DNA of 64,000 bases from Symbiodinium natans (GCA_905221605.1 CAJNDS010001113.1:1532891-1596890), one strand, 5' to 3'. Counted from the first letter of the stretch, positions 1-9,240 are shown. The notes: generated by a model not told the origin, from the letters alone. Numbers and translations are program-made.

Positions 1-429
1 GTTTAGGGTTAGGGGTTTAGGGGTTTGTGGGGTTTAGGGTTCAGGGTTTAAGGTTCAGGGTTTAGGGTTTGGGGTTTAGGGTTAGGAGTTTAGGGTTCAG
101 GGTTTAGGGTTCAGGGTTTAGGGTTTAGGGTTAGGGGTTTGGGGTTTAGGGTTAGGGGTTTAGGGTTAGGGGTCTAGGGGTTTGTGGGGTTTAGGGTTCA
201 GGGTTCAGGGGTTTAGGGGTTCAGGGGTTTAGGGGTTTAGGGGTTTAGGGGTTCAGGGGTTCAGGGGTTTAGGGGTTTAGGGGTGCAGGCGGTTCAGGGG
301 TTTAGGGGTTTAGGGGTTTAGGGGTTTAGGGGTTTGTGGCGTTTAGGGTTCAGGTGTTAGGGTTCTAGGGTTGTAGGGTAATGGGGTTAACAGGTTAGAG
401 GGTTGAGGGTTTAGGGATTTAGGGCTTTA
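1..429 (+). repeat. Degenerate telomere-like array (TTTAGGG / TTTAGGGG)
   Basis: Irregular mixture of 7-mer TTTAGGG, 8-mer TTTAGGGG and TTCAGGG variants filling the window start. It is too degenerate and too interrupted to be an active chromosome terminus, and the window begins inside it. Confidence 0.9.
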
Positions 430-1280
430 GAGTTAGAGTGGGCTTAGGATCCCCGTGCCGAGTTGCGATACAACCCAGGAGTAATGTGTTCCTATGGAAG
501 AAGTGTCGGGAGTTGCGACAGCACGTTAGGTGGCATTAGGTTAGTTGAGGGCTCAGGGTTATGGGTTTTGAGGGTTTGGGCAGCAGGTTGGTGGGTTTAG
601 TTGAGGGTCCGGGGTTGTGGGTTTTTGAGGGTTCTGTTTTGTGCTCGTTGCTCCGGAGTCATGCCTGAAAGTACAGACGCTGTCAAAAATCTTGCCTTTG
701 CCTATTTAGGACCTGAAACCATGTAAACCCGAAGCTTGTGTCATCTCCATACCCTCTACCCTAACCCTAAACCCTAAACCCTAAAGCCAGAGGCCCTAAA
801 CCCGAAAGCAAGGCAAGCAAGAGCTCCAACCGTCCGACTTAACCGGAAGCTCTGATGGGTCGATTCTCGGAACTGTTGAACGAACTCCCGCAACTCCTCT
901 GACCCCGAATATTAAGCGTTCCCATCTAGGGTTTAGGGTTTCGGGTTTAGGGTTTAGGGTTTGGGGTTTGAGGTTTAGGGTTTAGGGGTATAGTGCATCA
1001 TATGGGGTATCTTCAATATGGTCCGAGTTACTGTGGAGACTTACAAGTTCATGTTGACGAGTTGCAGCTGAAACCTGTGTGTGAGCTGGGATGTTTCCTC
1101 TAGCAGTCCTTAGTAGGGATTAATCTAGGGCGCCCAATGTATGAGCTTAGGTAGGCTTCAGCTGGTTTAGCCCTTTCTCCAGGCTTGCGCTTTTGTGCAT
1201 TTCGGTCTCGAAGGCTGTCAATCCCCCAAGGGTCCATGTACCTGTACAGTATATACTTGGGCCTTGATGGGCATGGACCC
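430..1280. other. Low-information islands between short telomeric arrays
   Basis: Islands at about 430-745 and 790-928 are separated by short CCCTAAA (756-786) and TTTAGGG (929-985) runs. No frame is convincingly coding. Nothing recognised except a MITE-A fragment at 1087-1127. Confidence 0.5.
1087..1127 (+). mobile_element. MITE-A family, left-arm fragment
   Basis: Carries the family motif (GGGATGTTTCC, then CAGTCCTTAGTAGGGATTA) seen in the full copies at 5675-5779, 26172-26278 and 32504-32653. The right arm is absent. Confidence 0.5.
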
Positions 1281-1371
1281 CTAAACCCTAAACCCGAAAC
1301 CCTAAACCCTAAACCCTGAACCCTGAACCCTAAACCCTAAACCCTGTAAGTACATGGGATCCTCACATCAG

Positions 1372-1455
1372 GTGTCCGCACTCTTCCGGACGTACCTCCT
1401 CCAGAAGTCGTGGGGACCCCATCGGGGCCCACGGTTTGCGAGCTTCATGACCTAG
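1372..1455 (+). CDS. Candidate terminal exon, unknown product
   Basis: Open phase-0 frame directly after an AG (CATCAG|GTG) and ending in TAG. The reading includes ALFRTYLLQKSW and GPRFASFMT. It is framed on the left by a CCCTAAA array and on the right by a TTTAGGG array. A second frame is also open over part of the island, so frame choice is uncertain. Confidence 0.4.
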   Translation: MSALFRTYLLQKSWGPHRGPRFASFMT

Positions 1456-1661
1456 ATTAGGTTTAGGGTTAGGGTTTGGGGTTTGGGGTTTAGGGTGTAG
1501 TTTCGGGTTTAGGAATCAGGGTTAAGGGTTAGGGAGTCTTTTCCGGGTCCTAGGCAATACAACCTTGAACCCTTCAACGAAACCCTGAACGCTAAGATGG
1601 TATGCACCGTGAGGCTTTTCTTTTCCTAGGGAATCAGGGAATTGGGTTATCATATATGTAT

Positions 1662-1745
1662 GGGGGTTTACGATAATACGGGACCCCTAAGATAGACCCA
1701 AATTGAAGGATCCCCTGATAAGAAGGACCCCAAGAAGATAACCCT
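1662..1745 (+). mobile_element. MITE-B family, partial copy
   Basis: Begins GGGGGTTTACGATAATACGG and continues with GACCCCTAAGATAGACCC and AAGGACCCCAAGAAG, matching copies at 18431-18535 and 32079-32173. The right terminal inverted repeat is not recognisable. Confidence 0.5.
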
Positions 1746-1848
1746 AATATATACATATATACACACACTCCAATTGCCCTTCAAGAGACTCTCTTCCCTA
1801 AACCCTAAACCCTAAACCCTAAACCCTAAACCCTTCAATACTACGAAC

Positions 1849-1946
1849 CAGCGACCTGCGTAAGGCTGGTCTGTTTGATCTTCGCGACGCTGACGAGCGC
1901 CCTGGCGGCCCGTAGCAGCAAATCCTGGCTGGTTAAAAAAAGCGGT
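1849..1946 (+). CDS. Candidate exon with hydrophobic segment
   Basis: One frame reads RLVCLIFATLTSALAARSS, resembling a signal or membrane segment with an ALAA-type end. No splice edges can be fixed. A second frame is open for about 20 codons. Confidence 0.3.
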
Positions 1947-2342
1947 TTAGGGCTTTAGGGTTTAGGGTTTAGGGATTTATGTTTAGGGTTCAGCGCCTGC
2001 GCGCATCTACGGGCGTTCTTGCATTCCATGCCCCCCCCCCCCCCCAGCGTCTCGAACATGGTCTCCGGTCAGCCCATTGTGCTGAGAGAGTTGAGCGGCA
2101 ATGCCGCGTGTTCTTCATCGGCATGTCTTTCACACGTCGCGACAAAAGCACAGGGTACATGCTGCTAATGCGCCAGAGAGATGCTTTCCAAGCCCTTAAT
2201 TAGAGCTCCTAGCCTCAGTTTGCAGATCCTCTCCTCAGAGAACAAGATGTGTCCTACCGGTTCCTCAGAGGTCCTTATAATTGAGGTGGGTTTAGGGTTT
2301 AGGGTTTAGGGTTTAGGGTAAGCACCAGAGACATTCTGGGAA
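1947..2342. other. Mixed island with poly-C tract, no gene recognised
   Basis: Contains a poly-C run near 2031-2045, short telomeric runs near 1947-1978 and 2287-2318, and an open frame of 74 codons whose start lies in telomeric repeat. I do not support that frame as a gene. Confidence 0.4.
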
Positions 2343-2363
2343 CTGTAGCCGTCGTGGCTCAGG
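2343..2363 (+). other. Possible relict dinoflagellate spliced-leader sequence
   Basis: The 21 bases match the conserved dinoflagellate spliced leader at about 16 positions, including the blocks GTAGCC and GGCTCA in the correct spacing. It lies 55 bases upstream of the first ATG (2419) of the Mei2-like gene, which is where genes re-inserted from trans-spliced mRNA keep a decayed leader. Seen: the match and position. Inference: relict leader. Confidence 0.45.
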
Positions 2364-2418
2364 GCCTCTTCAAAATCTGCTGGTAGAGCAAGCTGTGCGT
2401 CTCCCCCGTGCTCTCCTC

Positions 2419-3077
2419 ATGTCGCCTGACTCGAACACCGTGGCCGTTCACTTCCAGTCCGACTCTCCCAAGAGCCTTGCGGAGGCGATGGAGCTCTTCT
2501 CGGCGTTTGGCGACATTGTCCGGCTAGACATCACCGTCCCCAGCAGGGTGATTGCGAGCTTCTTTGACGTGAGGGATGCCCAGAAGGTTCTTCAGCACTT
2601 TGGCGTGCTGGCCGAACCTTTCCCGGCGGCGGAGCACGACTTTCGTGCCGTCAGCATTCCGCTGGAGGCCGCCTCCGGTCTGCGGCGCCAGGCTGCTCAG
2701 CTCCGGCGCCAGGTTGCGCAGCTCCGCGGCTATGGAGAGATTGCCGGCGTTTTCCTGTGTCTTTGTCATAGTTGGGTAACATTTCGCATAATTTTAAGGG
2801 TACTTAAACCCAATAAGGAACAAACAAACAGCTTTTTTATATTCTCCCAACCATGAACCCTAAACCCTAAACCCTAAACCCTAAACCCTAAATCCTAAAT
2901 CCCTAAACCCTAAACCCTGAACCCTAAACCCTAAACCCTAAACCCCAAGCTCAAGGTGTGACGGGGAGATCGCCGTGGAGTTCTACGACATGCGTGCAGC
3001 GCAGGAAGTCACGAGTGCGATCTCGGCCAGCCGGCCTAGGTACCAGGCAGACCCGGCTGCTGCGGAAGGCCCTGAGG
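2419..3077 (+). CDS. Mei2-like RNA-binding protein, 5' exons (join 2419..2756, 2956..3077)
   Basis: Exon 1 runs from the first ATG after the putative relict leader to a GT at 2757; exon 2 starts after AG at 2955. The two join in phase through the second RRM, giving GVFL|CDGEIAVEFYDMRAAQ. RRM 1 (about residues 8-52) has FGDIVRLDI followed by VIASFFDVRDAQKVL. RRM 2 (about residues 75-140) ends with the VEFYD(V/M)RAA motif typical of Mei2-type RRMs. Helix 1 of RRM 2 carries a 21-bp in-frame tandem duplication (RRQAAQL RRQVAQL). Mei2-like proteins bind RNA and act in post-transcriptional control. The intron is mostly CCCTAAA repeat. Exon 2 runs into TTTAGGG repeat with a GT at 3078. The C-terminal RRM is not found here; later islands may be further exons. 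Confidence 0.65.
2757..2955 (+). repeat. Intron made largely of CCCTAAA array
   Basis: GT-AG interval between the two Mei2-like exons. About 100 bases of its 3' half (2852-2946) are CCCTAAA repeat. The coding frame joins correctly only when this interval is removed. Confidence 0.6.
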
Positions 3078-3302
3078 GTTTAGGGTTTAGGCTTTAGGGT
3101 TTAGGGGTTTAGGGGTTTAGGGTTTATAGGGAGAGCAGCAAGATTCTTGAGCTGTGCCGTGCATCGGCTGAGGGCGGGTGGGGGGGGTGGGTGGGGTGCG
3201 GAAACAGCAACCATTATGATTTTGCTAAGGTCCCACGTTCAGTAGAGATGACCCTAAACCCTAAACCCTCAACCCTAAACCCTAAACCCTAAACCACTAT
3301 AG

Positions 3303-3416
3303 AGGAAGAAGGGCCACAGCAACCCGTCGACGCTGCCGGCCGTCAGCTTCGCGCGCGTGCAGAGCCACGAGGAGCGCCGGGAGCCCTTCGTTCATTCAGC
3401 CGCTAGGCAGCCCAGC
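3303..3416 (+). CDS. Candidate exon, possibly later exon of the Mei2-like gene
   Basis: Open frame after an AG, reading RKKGHSNPSTLPAVSFARVQ and continuing without stop to about 3416. GC-rich third positions differ from the surrounding arrays. Link to the upstream RRM exons is only by position. A small island at 3130-3180 may be another exon, but its phase does not join cleanly. Confidence 0.4.
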
Positions 3417-3454
3417 TTAGTACCCTAAATTCTTCACCTCTATTTTCCTCCATT

Positions 3455-3676
3455 TGGGGTTTAGGGTTTAGGGTTTAGGGTTTAGGTTTAGGGTTTTAGG
3501 TTTAGGGTTTAGGGTTTAGGGTTTAGGGTTTAGCATCAGTGTCATGGTGGCAGCTGCTGTGATGCCCAATAGTAGGGTTTAGGGTTTAGGGTTTAGGGTT
3601 GGGTTTAGGGTTTAGGGTTTGGGGTTTGGGGTTTGGGGTTTGGGGTTTGGGGTTTGGGGTTTAGGGTTTAGGGTTT
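3455..3676 (+). repeat. TTTAGGG / TTTGGGG arrays
   Basis: Two nearly perfect G-strand arrays separated by a 35-base island at about 3536-3572. The second switches from TTTAGGG to TTTGGGG units and back. Confidence 0.9.
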
Positions 3677-3778
3677 AAACAGGGCGCGCCTTTGTGTTCC
3701 TAGGACTTTGGTCAGCCTAGGCTGAGATGTGAGATGTCGACGCAAACAGCCGCCCCGTGCTCGAAGAGCAGGGCAACA

Positions 3779-3892
3779 GGGTTTAGGGTTTAGGGTTTAG
3801 GATTTAGGGTTTAGGGTTTAGGTTTAGGGTTTAGGGTTTAGGGTTTACGGTTTAGGGTTTAGGGTGTAGGGTTTAGGGTTTAGGGTTTAGGG
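3779..3892 (+). repeat. TTTAGGG array
   Basis: Sixteen or so near-perfect 7-mers with single-base variants. The island before it (3678-3778) carries a short open frame starting MSTQTAAPCSKS but no supportable gene. Confidence 0.85.
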
Positions 3893-4026
3893 ATGTTTTC
3901 TCTTTGCCCATCTTGGGGTTTAGTGGATCTTGCTTGGAATGTTTGCAGGTTTTTTTTTCTGTCCTTGTGCTGTTGGGCTGTTGGCGAAGTTCAGATTTCG
4001 ATATACAGGCCTAAGCCCTACAAGCC

Positions 4027-4466
4027 TAAGCCCCAAACCCCAAACCCCAAACCCCAAACCCCAAACCCCAAACCCCAAACCCCAAACCCCAAACCCCAAA
4101 CCCCAAACCCCAAACCCCAAACCCCAAACCCCAAACCCAAACCCCAAACCCCAAACCCAAAACCCTAAACCTAAACCCTAAACCCTAAAACCCCAAACCC
4201 CAAACCCCAAACCCCAAACCCAAACCCCCCAAACTAAACCCAAACCCCAAACCCCAAACCCCAAACCCCAAACCCCAACCCCCCCAAACCCCAAACCCCA
4301 AACCCCCCCAAACCCCAAACCCCAAACCCCAAACCCCAAACCCCAAACCCCAAACCCCAAACCCCAAACCCCAAACCCAAAACCCCAAACCCCAAACCCC
4401 AAACCCCAAACCCCAAACCCCAAACCCTAAACCCTAAACCCTAAACCCTAAACCCCAAACCCTAAG
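4027..4466 (-). repeat. CCCCAAA variant array
   Basis: Over 400 bases dominated by the variant unit CCCCAAA, with CCCTAAA only near 4160-4195 and 4425-4465. Long open frames of proline/asparagine/lysine or glycine/tryptophan repeats on both strands are artefacts of the 7-bp period. Confidence 0.9.
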
Positions 4467-4469
4467 CCC

Positions 4470-4556
4470 AAGTTTGGGTTCAAAAGGGCCAACCTAGGCA
4501 ACGGCACCGGCAGCTCTTCGGCGGCCACGTGCGGGGAACTCTGCGGGCCTCGCTGA
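4470..4556 (+). CDS. Candidate terminal exon, unknown product
   Basis: Open frame reading KFGFKRANLGNGTGSSSAAT and ending in TGA just before an array. Function unknown. Confidence 0.3.
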   Translation, partial: KFGFKRANLGNGTGSSSAATCGELCGPR

Positions 4557-4573
4557 GTCAAAGGCGCGCCTTT

Positions 4574-5200
4574 TAGGGTTTAGGGTTTAGGGTTTAGGGT
4601 TTAGGGTTTAGGGTTTAGGGTTTAGGGTTTAGGGGGTTTGTATAGGGCTAACACGGTTTAGGGCTTATAGGGTTTGTGGGGTTTGTAGGGTTTGTAGGGT
4701 TTGTAGGGTTTATAGGGTTTATCGGGTTTATGTATAGAGTTAACATGTTTCGCAACGGGACCCAGATATAGCGCGGTTTAGGGTTTAGGGTTTGCTTGCT
4801 TGCTTCCTTGCTGGCTTGCTTGCTTGCGGGCTTGGCTTGGCTTGGCTTGTCTTGGGCTTGGCTTTGGCTTGGCTTGGCTTGGCTTGGCTTGGCTTGGCTT
4901 GCTTGCTTGCGTCGGCTCTTTAAAAATAACTCAAACGGAAAAAAACTCCAAAAACACCGACAAAAACACGCGAAATAATACCGCCCCGTCTTTGAGGGTT
5001 TTGAGGGCTTAAGGGCCGGGGTACGGGGCTGCAGCTTCGGAATTTTGGGAGGGGCAGGTGCATTGGGGTTTATGGGGTGAATAGGGCTTATATGCCCATA
5101 TAGGGTTTCTTGGGTTGATGGGGTTTATAGGGTTAATGGGGTTGATCGGATTTTCGGGTTTAGGGTTTAGGGTTCAAGGCAAGTAGGTTTTTGAGGTGGC
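4574..5200. repeat. TTTAGGG array, GTTTATAGG-type degenerate array and GGCTT minisatellite
   Basis: Perfect TTTAGGG at 4574-4634; degenerate TTTGTAGGG / TTTATAGGG units at 4640-4730; a pentanucleotide GGCTT array at about 4792-4905; and a degenerate (TTTATGGGG)-like stretch at 5060-5170. Open frames across the GGCTT array are low complexity. Confidence 0.8.
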
Positions 5201-5214
5201 AGGCTATGCTAATC

Positions 5215-5502
5215 ATTACCCCCCAACAATGAATGCAAAGGGTCCCTAGCCCAGAGTCGACCAGCAAAGTCCAGGACGAGAGCTTTTCAGCAAATCTTCT
5301 GGGCTGGACCATGGCGACAGCAATGCCGTAGCGAGCCTTCCTCTTCGACAGTGGACATGTGCGAGAGCCCAGAAGCCCCGAGTGAAAGGTGTAAGTTTAG
5401 CCAGGGCGGTTGTTTGCATGCATCGTGTCTTGAACCAGTTTCCAAAGCTAAGAAAAGTTCGCGAAGATCAGGGGAACTCGATCGCTTTCCCTGTACCAAT
5501 TA
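5215..5502 (+). CDS. Candidate coding segment, cysteine-rich, unknown product
   Basis: About 95 codons without a stop and without ATG, ending in TAG. Reads RAFQQIFWAGPW and later RCKFSQGGCLHASC, with cysteine spacing faintly reminiscent of small zinc-binding motifs. An antisense frame of 70 codons overlaps. Either may be spurious. Confidence 0.3.
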
Positions 5503-5674
5503 GGGTTTAGAGTTTAGCATTTAAGGTTTAGGGTTTAGGGTTTAGGGGGTCCTTCGTGTCATGGTCTCATGTTCCAAAGCACCCAGATGGTGCGTACCGC
5601 ACCGGAGCATGTTTTACAGGTGCGTGCTGCACAGGCGCTAAAGCCTGCGATTTCCATCCGCAAGGTGGGAATAC

Positions 5675-5779
5675 CTTGGGATGTTCCCCCTTACACTAAC
5701 AGTCCTTAGTCGGGATTATCGTACCCTTCTACTACAGTCCCAACTAAGAACTGTGAGTATAAGGGGGAGCATCCCTAAG
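5675..5779 (+). mobile_element. MITE-A family, full copy
   Basis: Terminal inverted repeats of about 40 bp: left arm starts GGGATGTTCCCCCTTACACT, right arm is its near complement ending GTATAAGGGGGAGCATCCC. The 15-20 base loop holds no gene. The right end abuts a CCCTAAA array; no clear target duplication. Confidence 0.75.
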
Positions 5780-5859
5780 CCCTAAACCCTAAACCCTAAA
5801 CCCTTGAAGTGGCCTTGCGGATGGCCCTTAATTAAGCTGAATTCCAAGGGCCAACCTCG

Positions 5860-5919
5860 GAATCTGCGCCGCGCGGCGCACTGTGGGAGGTGTTGCTTGA
5901 CAAGCAGCGACAGCTGCTA
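5860..5919 (+). CDS. Candidate exon, unknown product
   Basis: Open frame reading GALWEVLLDKQRQLL, directly followed by a CCCTAAA array. Short, so weak. Confidence 0.3.
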
Positions 5920-6356
5920 AACCCTAAACCCTAAACCCTAAACCCTAAACCCTAAACCCTAAAACCCTAAAACCCTAAAACCCTAAACCCTAAACCGCTA
6001 ACCCTCAATAGCCCTGGAGGCCCTACAACGTCTACATGCAGGAAGCAGAAAAAAACACAAGCCCTAAACCCTAAACCCTAAACCCTAAACCCTAAACCCT
6101 AAACCCTAAACCCTAAACCCTAAACCCTAGGCCCAAATACGCCAAGCCCAGCAAGGCAGCCTCCAAGTTTGTGCACAGCCGAAATTCAATCCACTGCAGG
6201 AGCTCTGGCGGCTGGAATCTTGCGCAAGGAACTGGAAAGACAGGAATGGGGTTTAGGGTTTAGGGTTTATTAGGGTTTGGGTTTTGGGTTTTGGGTTTAG
6301 GGTTTAGGGTTTAGGGTTTAGGGTTTAGGGTTTAGGGTTTAGGGTTTAGGGTTGGG
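5920..6356. repeat. CCCTAAA arrays (5920-6000, 6061-6128) and TTTAGGG array (6246-6356)
   Basis: Near-perfect arrays of opposite orientation separated by a 60-base and a 115-base island. The island at 6129-6245 has no clear coding frame. Confidence 0.9.
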
Positions 6357-6364
6357 GGCTCAAG

Positions 6365-6909
6365 GTTCGACTGTTCAACTACATCAAAGAGCTTCTTGAA
6401 GTGGACCGAATCATGGTGGGTACTGTTGCCCTAAACCTGGGGCTCATCGACCCTAAAGTACCTCCACACCAGGGAAAGGCCCGTGGTATCAAGGGACTAA
6501 AGGAGGGGCTTAGGGTTTTTAGGGTTATAGGGATTGTATAAGGTATATGTAGGAGTTTTATTGGGGAAAAAGATTTTACTATCACACCCAGGGAAAGGCC
6601 CGTTGTAGCACATTTGGGCAGCTCCTCGTGCGAGATCGGCGTTCAGCCACTGGCGGAGAAACGTGCCGCGTACCTGCGATTGCCGGAGCTCCGTGTGGGG
6701 GTTTCCAAAAACAGGCGTAAACCTGATCCCTAAACCCCCAAATTCTTGGGGCCCTTATTCTAAGAGAAGCCTACCATTTGGGGTCTAACTTAGGGGTTCT
6801 TTGTTTTCGTAAACCCCCCGTGTAGGGCCACGAGGTTCAATCAGAACCTGTTTCCCAGGCCCAGTGCAGTGAAATTTCTTGCCTAGACGGCTCGACCCTA
6901 AATCCCTGA
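6365..6909 (+). CDS. Three-exon 3' gene end, unknown product (join 6365..6485, 6609..6694, 6826..6909)
   Basis: The best spliced gene model in the window. Exon a (from AAG|GTT) reads LFNYIKELLEVDRIMVG and ends in phase 1 at CGT G|GTATCAAG. Exon b starts after GTTGTAG and completes GCA, continuing AHLGSSSCEIGVQPLAEKRA and YLRLPELR in phase 0. Exon c starts after GTGTAG and reads GHEVQSEPVSQAQCSEIS to a TGA. Each unspliced junction would hit a stop, so all three exons agree only when both introns are removed. The first intron is framed by a 24-bp duplication; the second is a MITE-B element with a 6-bp duplication. The upstream part of the gene presumably lies beyond the array at 6246-6356. The protein is not recognised. 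Confidence 0.6.
6465..6607 (+). repeat. 24-25 bp direct duplication framing an intron
   Basis: Copies at 6465-6488 and 6583-6607 share CAGGGAAAGGCCCGT. The left copy contains the GT donor (6486) and the right copy the AG acceptor (6607-6608) of the predicted 123-nt intron. The DNA between holds degenerate TTTAGGG-like sequence. Confidence 0.65.
6695..6825 (-). mobile_element. MITE-B element forming a complete intron (introner candidate)
   Basis: Left inverted repeat GGGGGTTTCCAAAA at 6697, right inverted repeat TTTTCGTAAACCCCC ending at about 6819. The six bases CCGTGT occur on both sides (6691-6696 and 6818-6823), fitting a target duplication. The left duplicate supplies GT, the right duplicate leads into GTGTAG|G. 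Removal restores a phase-0 open frame. Orientation is opposite to the copy at 18431. Confidence 0.65.
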
Positions 6910-7377
6910 ATCCCCAAACCCTAAACCCTAAACCCTAAACCCCAAACCCCAAACCCTAAACCCTAAACCCTAAATCTGCAAATGCGAATTCGGGCGAGAC
7001 AAGCAAGGCTGCGCAAGCGAAAGAAGAGCCGATGGGCCCAATGGACTGTAAGCGCCACTGTGGTGCGCTTGAAAGTGTTGGGCTAGGTGTACATACGGTA
7101 TTTAGGGTTTAGGGTTTAGGGTTTAGAGTTTAGGGTTTAGGGCATTGAGGGTGTACGGTTAGGGCTTAGAGTTGGAATTGGCTAAGCTCAGTTGTCATTT
7201 TGTAGCGCCAGCATGGTAGCGTAGCTTACGTTTCATAGCAAGAACCCAGAGTCTCAGGTGCTGAGAATGAAATGATCTTCTTTGGGTAGTATAAGACTCT
7301 TCCAAGCCCATAGGTTGGACCTCTTTTCCCGCGGCTAAACTCAGCCCCTAACCTTGGGGACGAGATGAACTCTAAAA
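6910..7377. other. Telomeric arrays and unassigned islands
   Basis: CCCTAAA/CCCCAAA at 6915-6975, TTTAGGG at 7098-7145. The islands at 6976-7097 and 7146-7377 show no convincing frame. Confidence 0.5.
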
Positions 7378-7525
7378 GGGTTTATGGTTCATATTACTTC
7401 AATAGGAATTTTAGCAACATAGGGTACATGAACCCCAATTTTCGGATTCAGGGTTTAAATAGGGTTTTATGGTTCATGTACCTTAATAGGAATTATAGTA
7501 GTATGGGGTATATGACCCCAAGTTT
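7378..7525 (+). repeat. Tandem duplication of about 95 bp
   Basis: TTTATGGTTCAT...TAATAGGAATT...GGGTA(C/T)ATGA occurs at 7380-7440 and again at 7473-7522. AT-rich relative to the surroundings. Possibly a degenerate member of a small repeat family. Confidence 0.5.
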
Positions 7526-8310
7526 AGGGTTCATTTAGCCTTCCAGGGAAGAGATCCAGCGCGAAGGGGTTGCTCAAATCAATGGTTGAGGGTTGAGGGT
7601 TTAGGGTTTAGGGTCTTAAAGAACCGTAAGCCCTAAACCCTAGACCCTAGACCCTGGACTCATCTGAACTCGTAAACTCCTGAGCCCTAAAAGCTAAACT
7701 CCTAAACCCTCAACTCCGAATTTTCGGACTTAACATGTGCGCACACTGACTTCTCTTGAGACTCACAAAGGCGGCCTCCTCCTGTTCCTGAAGTGCCCAC
7801 TGCGGCTCAACTGAATTGGATTGAGTTTGTAGGGTTTAAGATTTTGGGCCGAAATTCGGGTTTAGGATTTAGGGTTTAGGGTTTAAGGTTTAGGGTTTAG
7901 GGTTACTATATGGGTGTTTACGAATATAAGGGACCCTGAATGGGTTTACAGGGTTCAGGATCCAGGGTTCAGGATTTTGTGGCAACCTGAAGCCCAAACC
8001 CGAAACCCAAACTCCAAAGCCCAAACCCTAAACCCTAAATGCACGGCTCACGAAGGCTCCGTAGTACAAGAGGAAGGCTAAGACTCTTGGAGGGTCTCAA
8101 AATTCAGGGGGGGCCTACTTTTGGCCAGTTCCGAACATGTGGGTTCCTTTATGGGCACTTGAAACTTAAACCCTGCACCCTGAACGGGCTTATCAGGCAA
8201 GGACTTGTGTTGTTCTTTGTTGAGAGCAAGCTGTGTTTTGAGCTTTGTCCTGGGGAAAGGCGTTGTTTTTGTTTTGGAATGGGTGTTGTCTTGGCCTTTG
8301 GCATCCGCAA
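7526..8310. other. Unassigned islands with short arrays
   Basis: Short telomeric runs near 7590, 7630-7650, 7860-7905 and 8020. A MITE-B left end occurs at about 7908-7935. An open frame of 94 codons at 8039-8323 (first codon ATG) has no recognisable motif and ends in telomeric repeat; I do not support it strongly. Confidence 0.35.
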
Positions 8311-8652
8311 TCCAACGGTTTAGGGTTTAGGGTTTAGGGTTTAGGGTTTAGGGTTTAGGGTTGAGGGTTGAGGGTTTAGGGTTTAGGGTTTAAAGCAACA
8401 CAAGCCACCAAAACAACAACTTCCAGATTCTGGCAAGTAGTCTCCGAATACAGTCGAAGTGAAACACACCTGTTAGGGCAAAGTACCTTCATGACTCCCT
8501 TTTCCCAACATGTTTCAACAGCCCCATGGCCCTAAACCCTAAACCCTAAACCCTAAACCCTAAACCCTAAACCCTAAACCCTAAACCCTAAACCCTAAAC
8601 CCTAAACCCTAAACCCTAAACCCTAAACCTCAACCCCAAACCCTAAACCCCC
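8311..8652. repeat. TTTAGGG array (8311-8394) facing CCCTAAA array (8530-8652)
   Basis: G-strand and C-strand arrays in converging orientation with a 135-base island between them. The second array is nearly perfect over 100 bases. Confidence 0.9.
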
Positions 8653-8827
8653 GTGGGGGATGCTGGGATTCCAAGACGAAAGGCCTAGGACCCATAGCAG
8701 AGCGGAGCACGCAATCGGATACCAACAGATAGGGTTTAGGGTTTAGGGTTTAGGGTTTGGGGTTGGGGGTTTGGGGTTTAGGGTTTATAAGGTTTAGGGT
8801 ATAGTATTCCCTGCTGTAATCCTAGTA

Positions 8828-8862
8828 AGGTTTGTTAGGGAAAGGGGGAACATCCCAAGAGT
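8828..8862 (+). mobile_element. MITE-A family, right-arm fragment
   Basis: Carries the right-arm pattern ending GGGGGAACATCCCAAG. The left arm is missing or replaced by telomeric repeat. Confidence 0.4.
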
Positions 8863-9049
8863 ACGCCCTTCTTCCCTTTTTGGAAGGTTTATCCTAAACC
8901 CTAAGCCCTAAGCCCTAAACCCTAAACCCTAAACCCTAAACCCTAAGGGATGCGGATCAAAAAAAAATTATTTAGGATCAATTAATAATTTATTTAGGAT
9001 CAAGAAATAATTTATTCTGTTCCTCCGACGGAGAGAGGGAAGGGGAGGG

Positions 9050-9240
9050 AGGGAGGGAGAAAAGGAGGGAGGGAGGGAAGGAAGGGCGGAAGGACGGAAG
9101 GAAGGAAGGAAGGAAGCAAGGAAGCAAGGAAGCAAGGAAGCAAGGAAACAAGGAAGCAAGGAAGCAAGGAAGCAAGGAAGCAAGGAAGCAAGGAAGCAAG
9201 GAAGCAAGGAAGCAAGGAAGGAAGGAAGGAAGGACAGGAA
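9050..9240 (+). repeat. GGAA / GGAAGCAA microsatellite
   Basis: GGGA and GGAA tetramers pass into about 13 copies of the octamer GAAGCAAG and then back to GGAA. Open frames on the other strand (leucine/proline/cysteine repeats) are artefacts. Confidence 0.9.

Noticed and set aside
1-429. Window start as a true chromosome end
   Set aside because: Units are degenerate, mixed with TTCAGGG and TTTAGGGG, and similar arrays of both orientations recur throughout the window.
3893-4423. Open frames of P-N-P-K-P-Q-T or G-F-G-V-W-G repeats on both strands
   Set aside because: They are direct translations of 7-bp telomere-like units, which keep all frames open when no TAA/TAG/TGA falls in frame.
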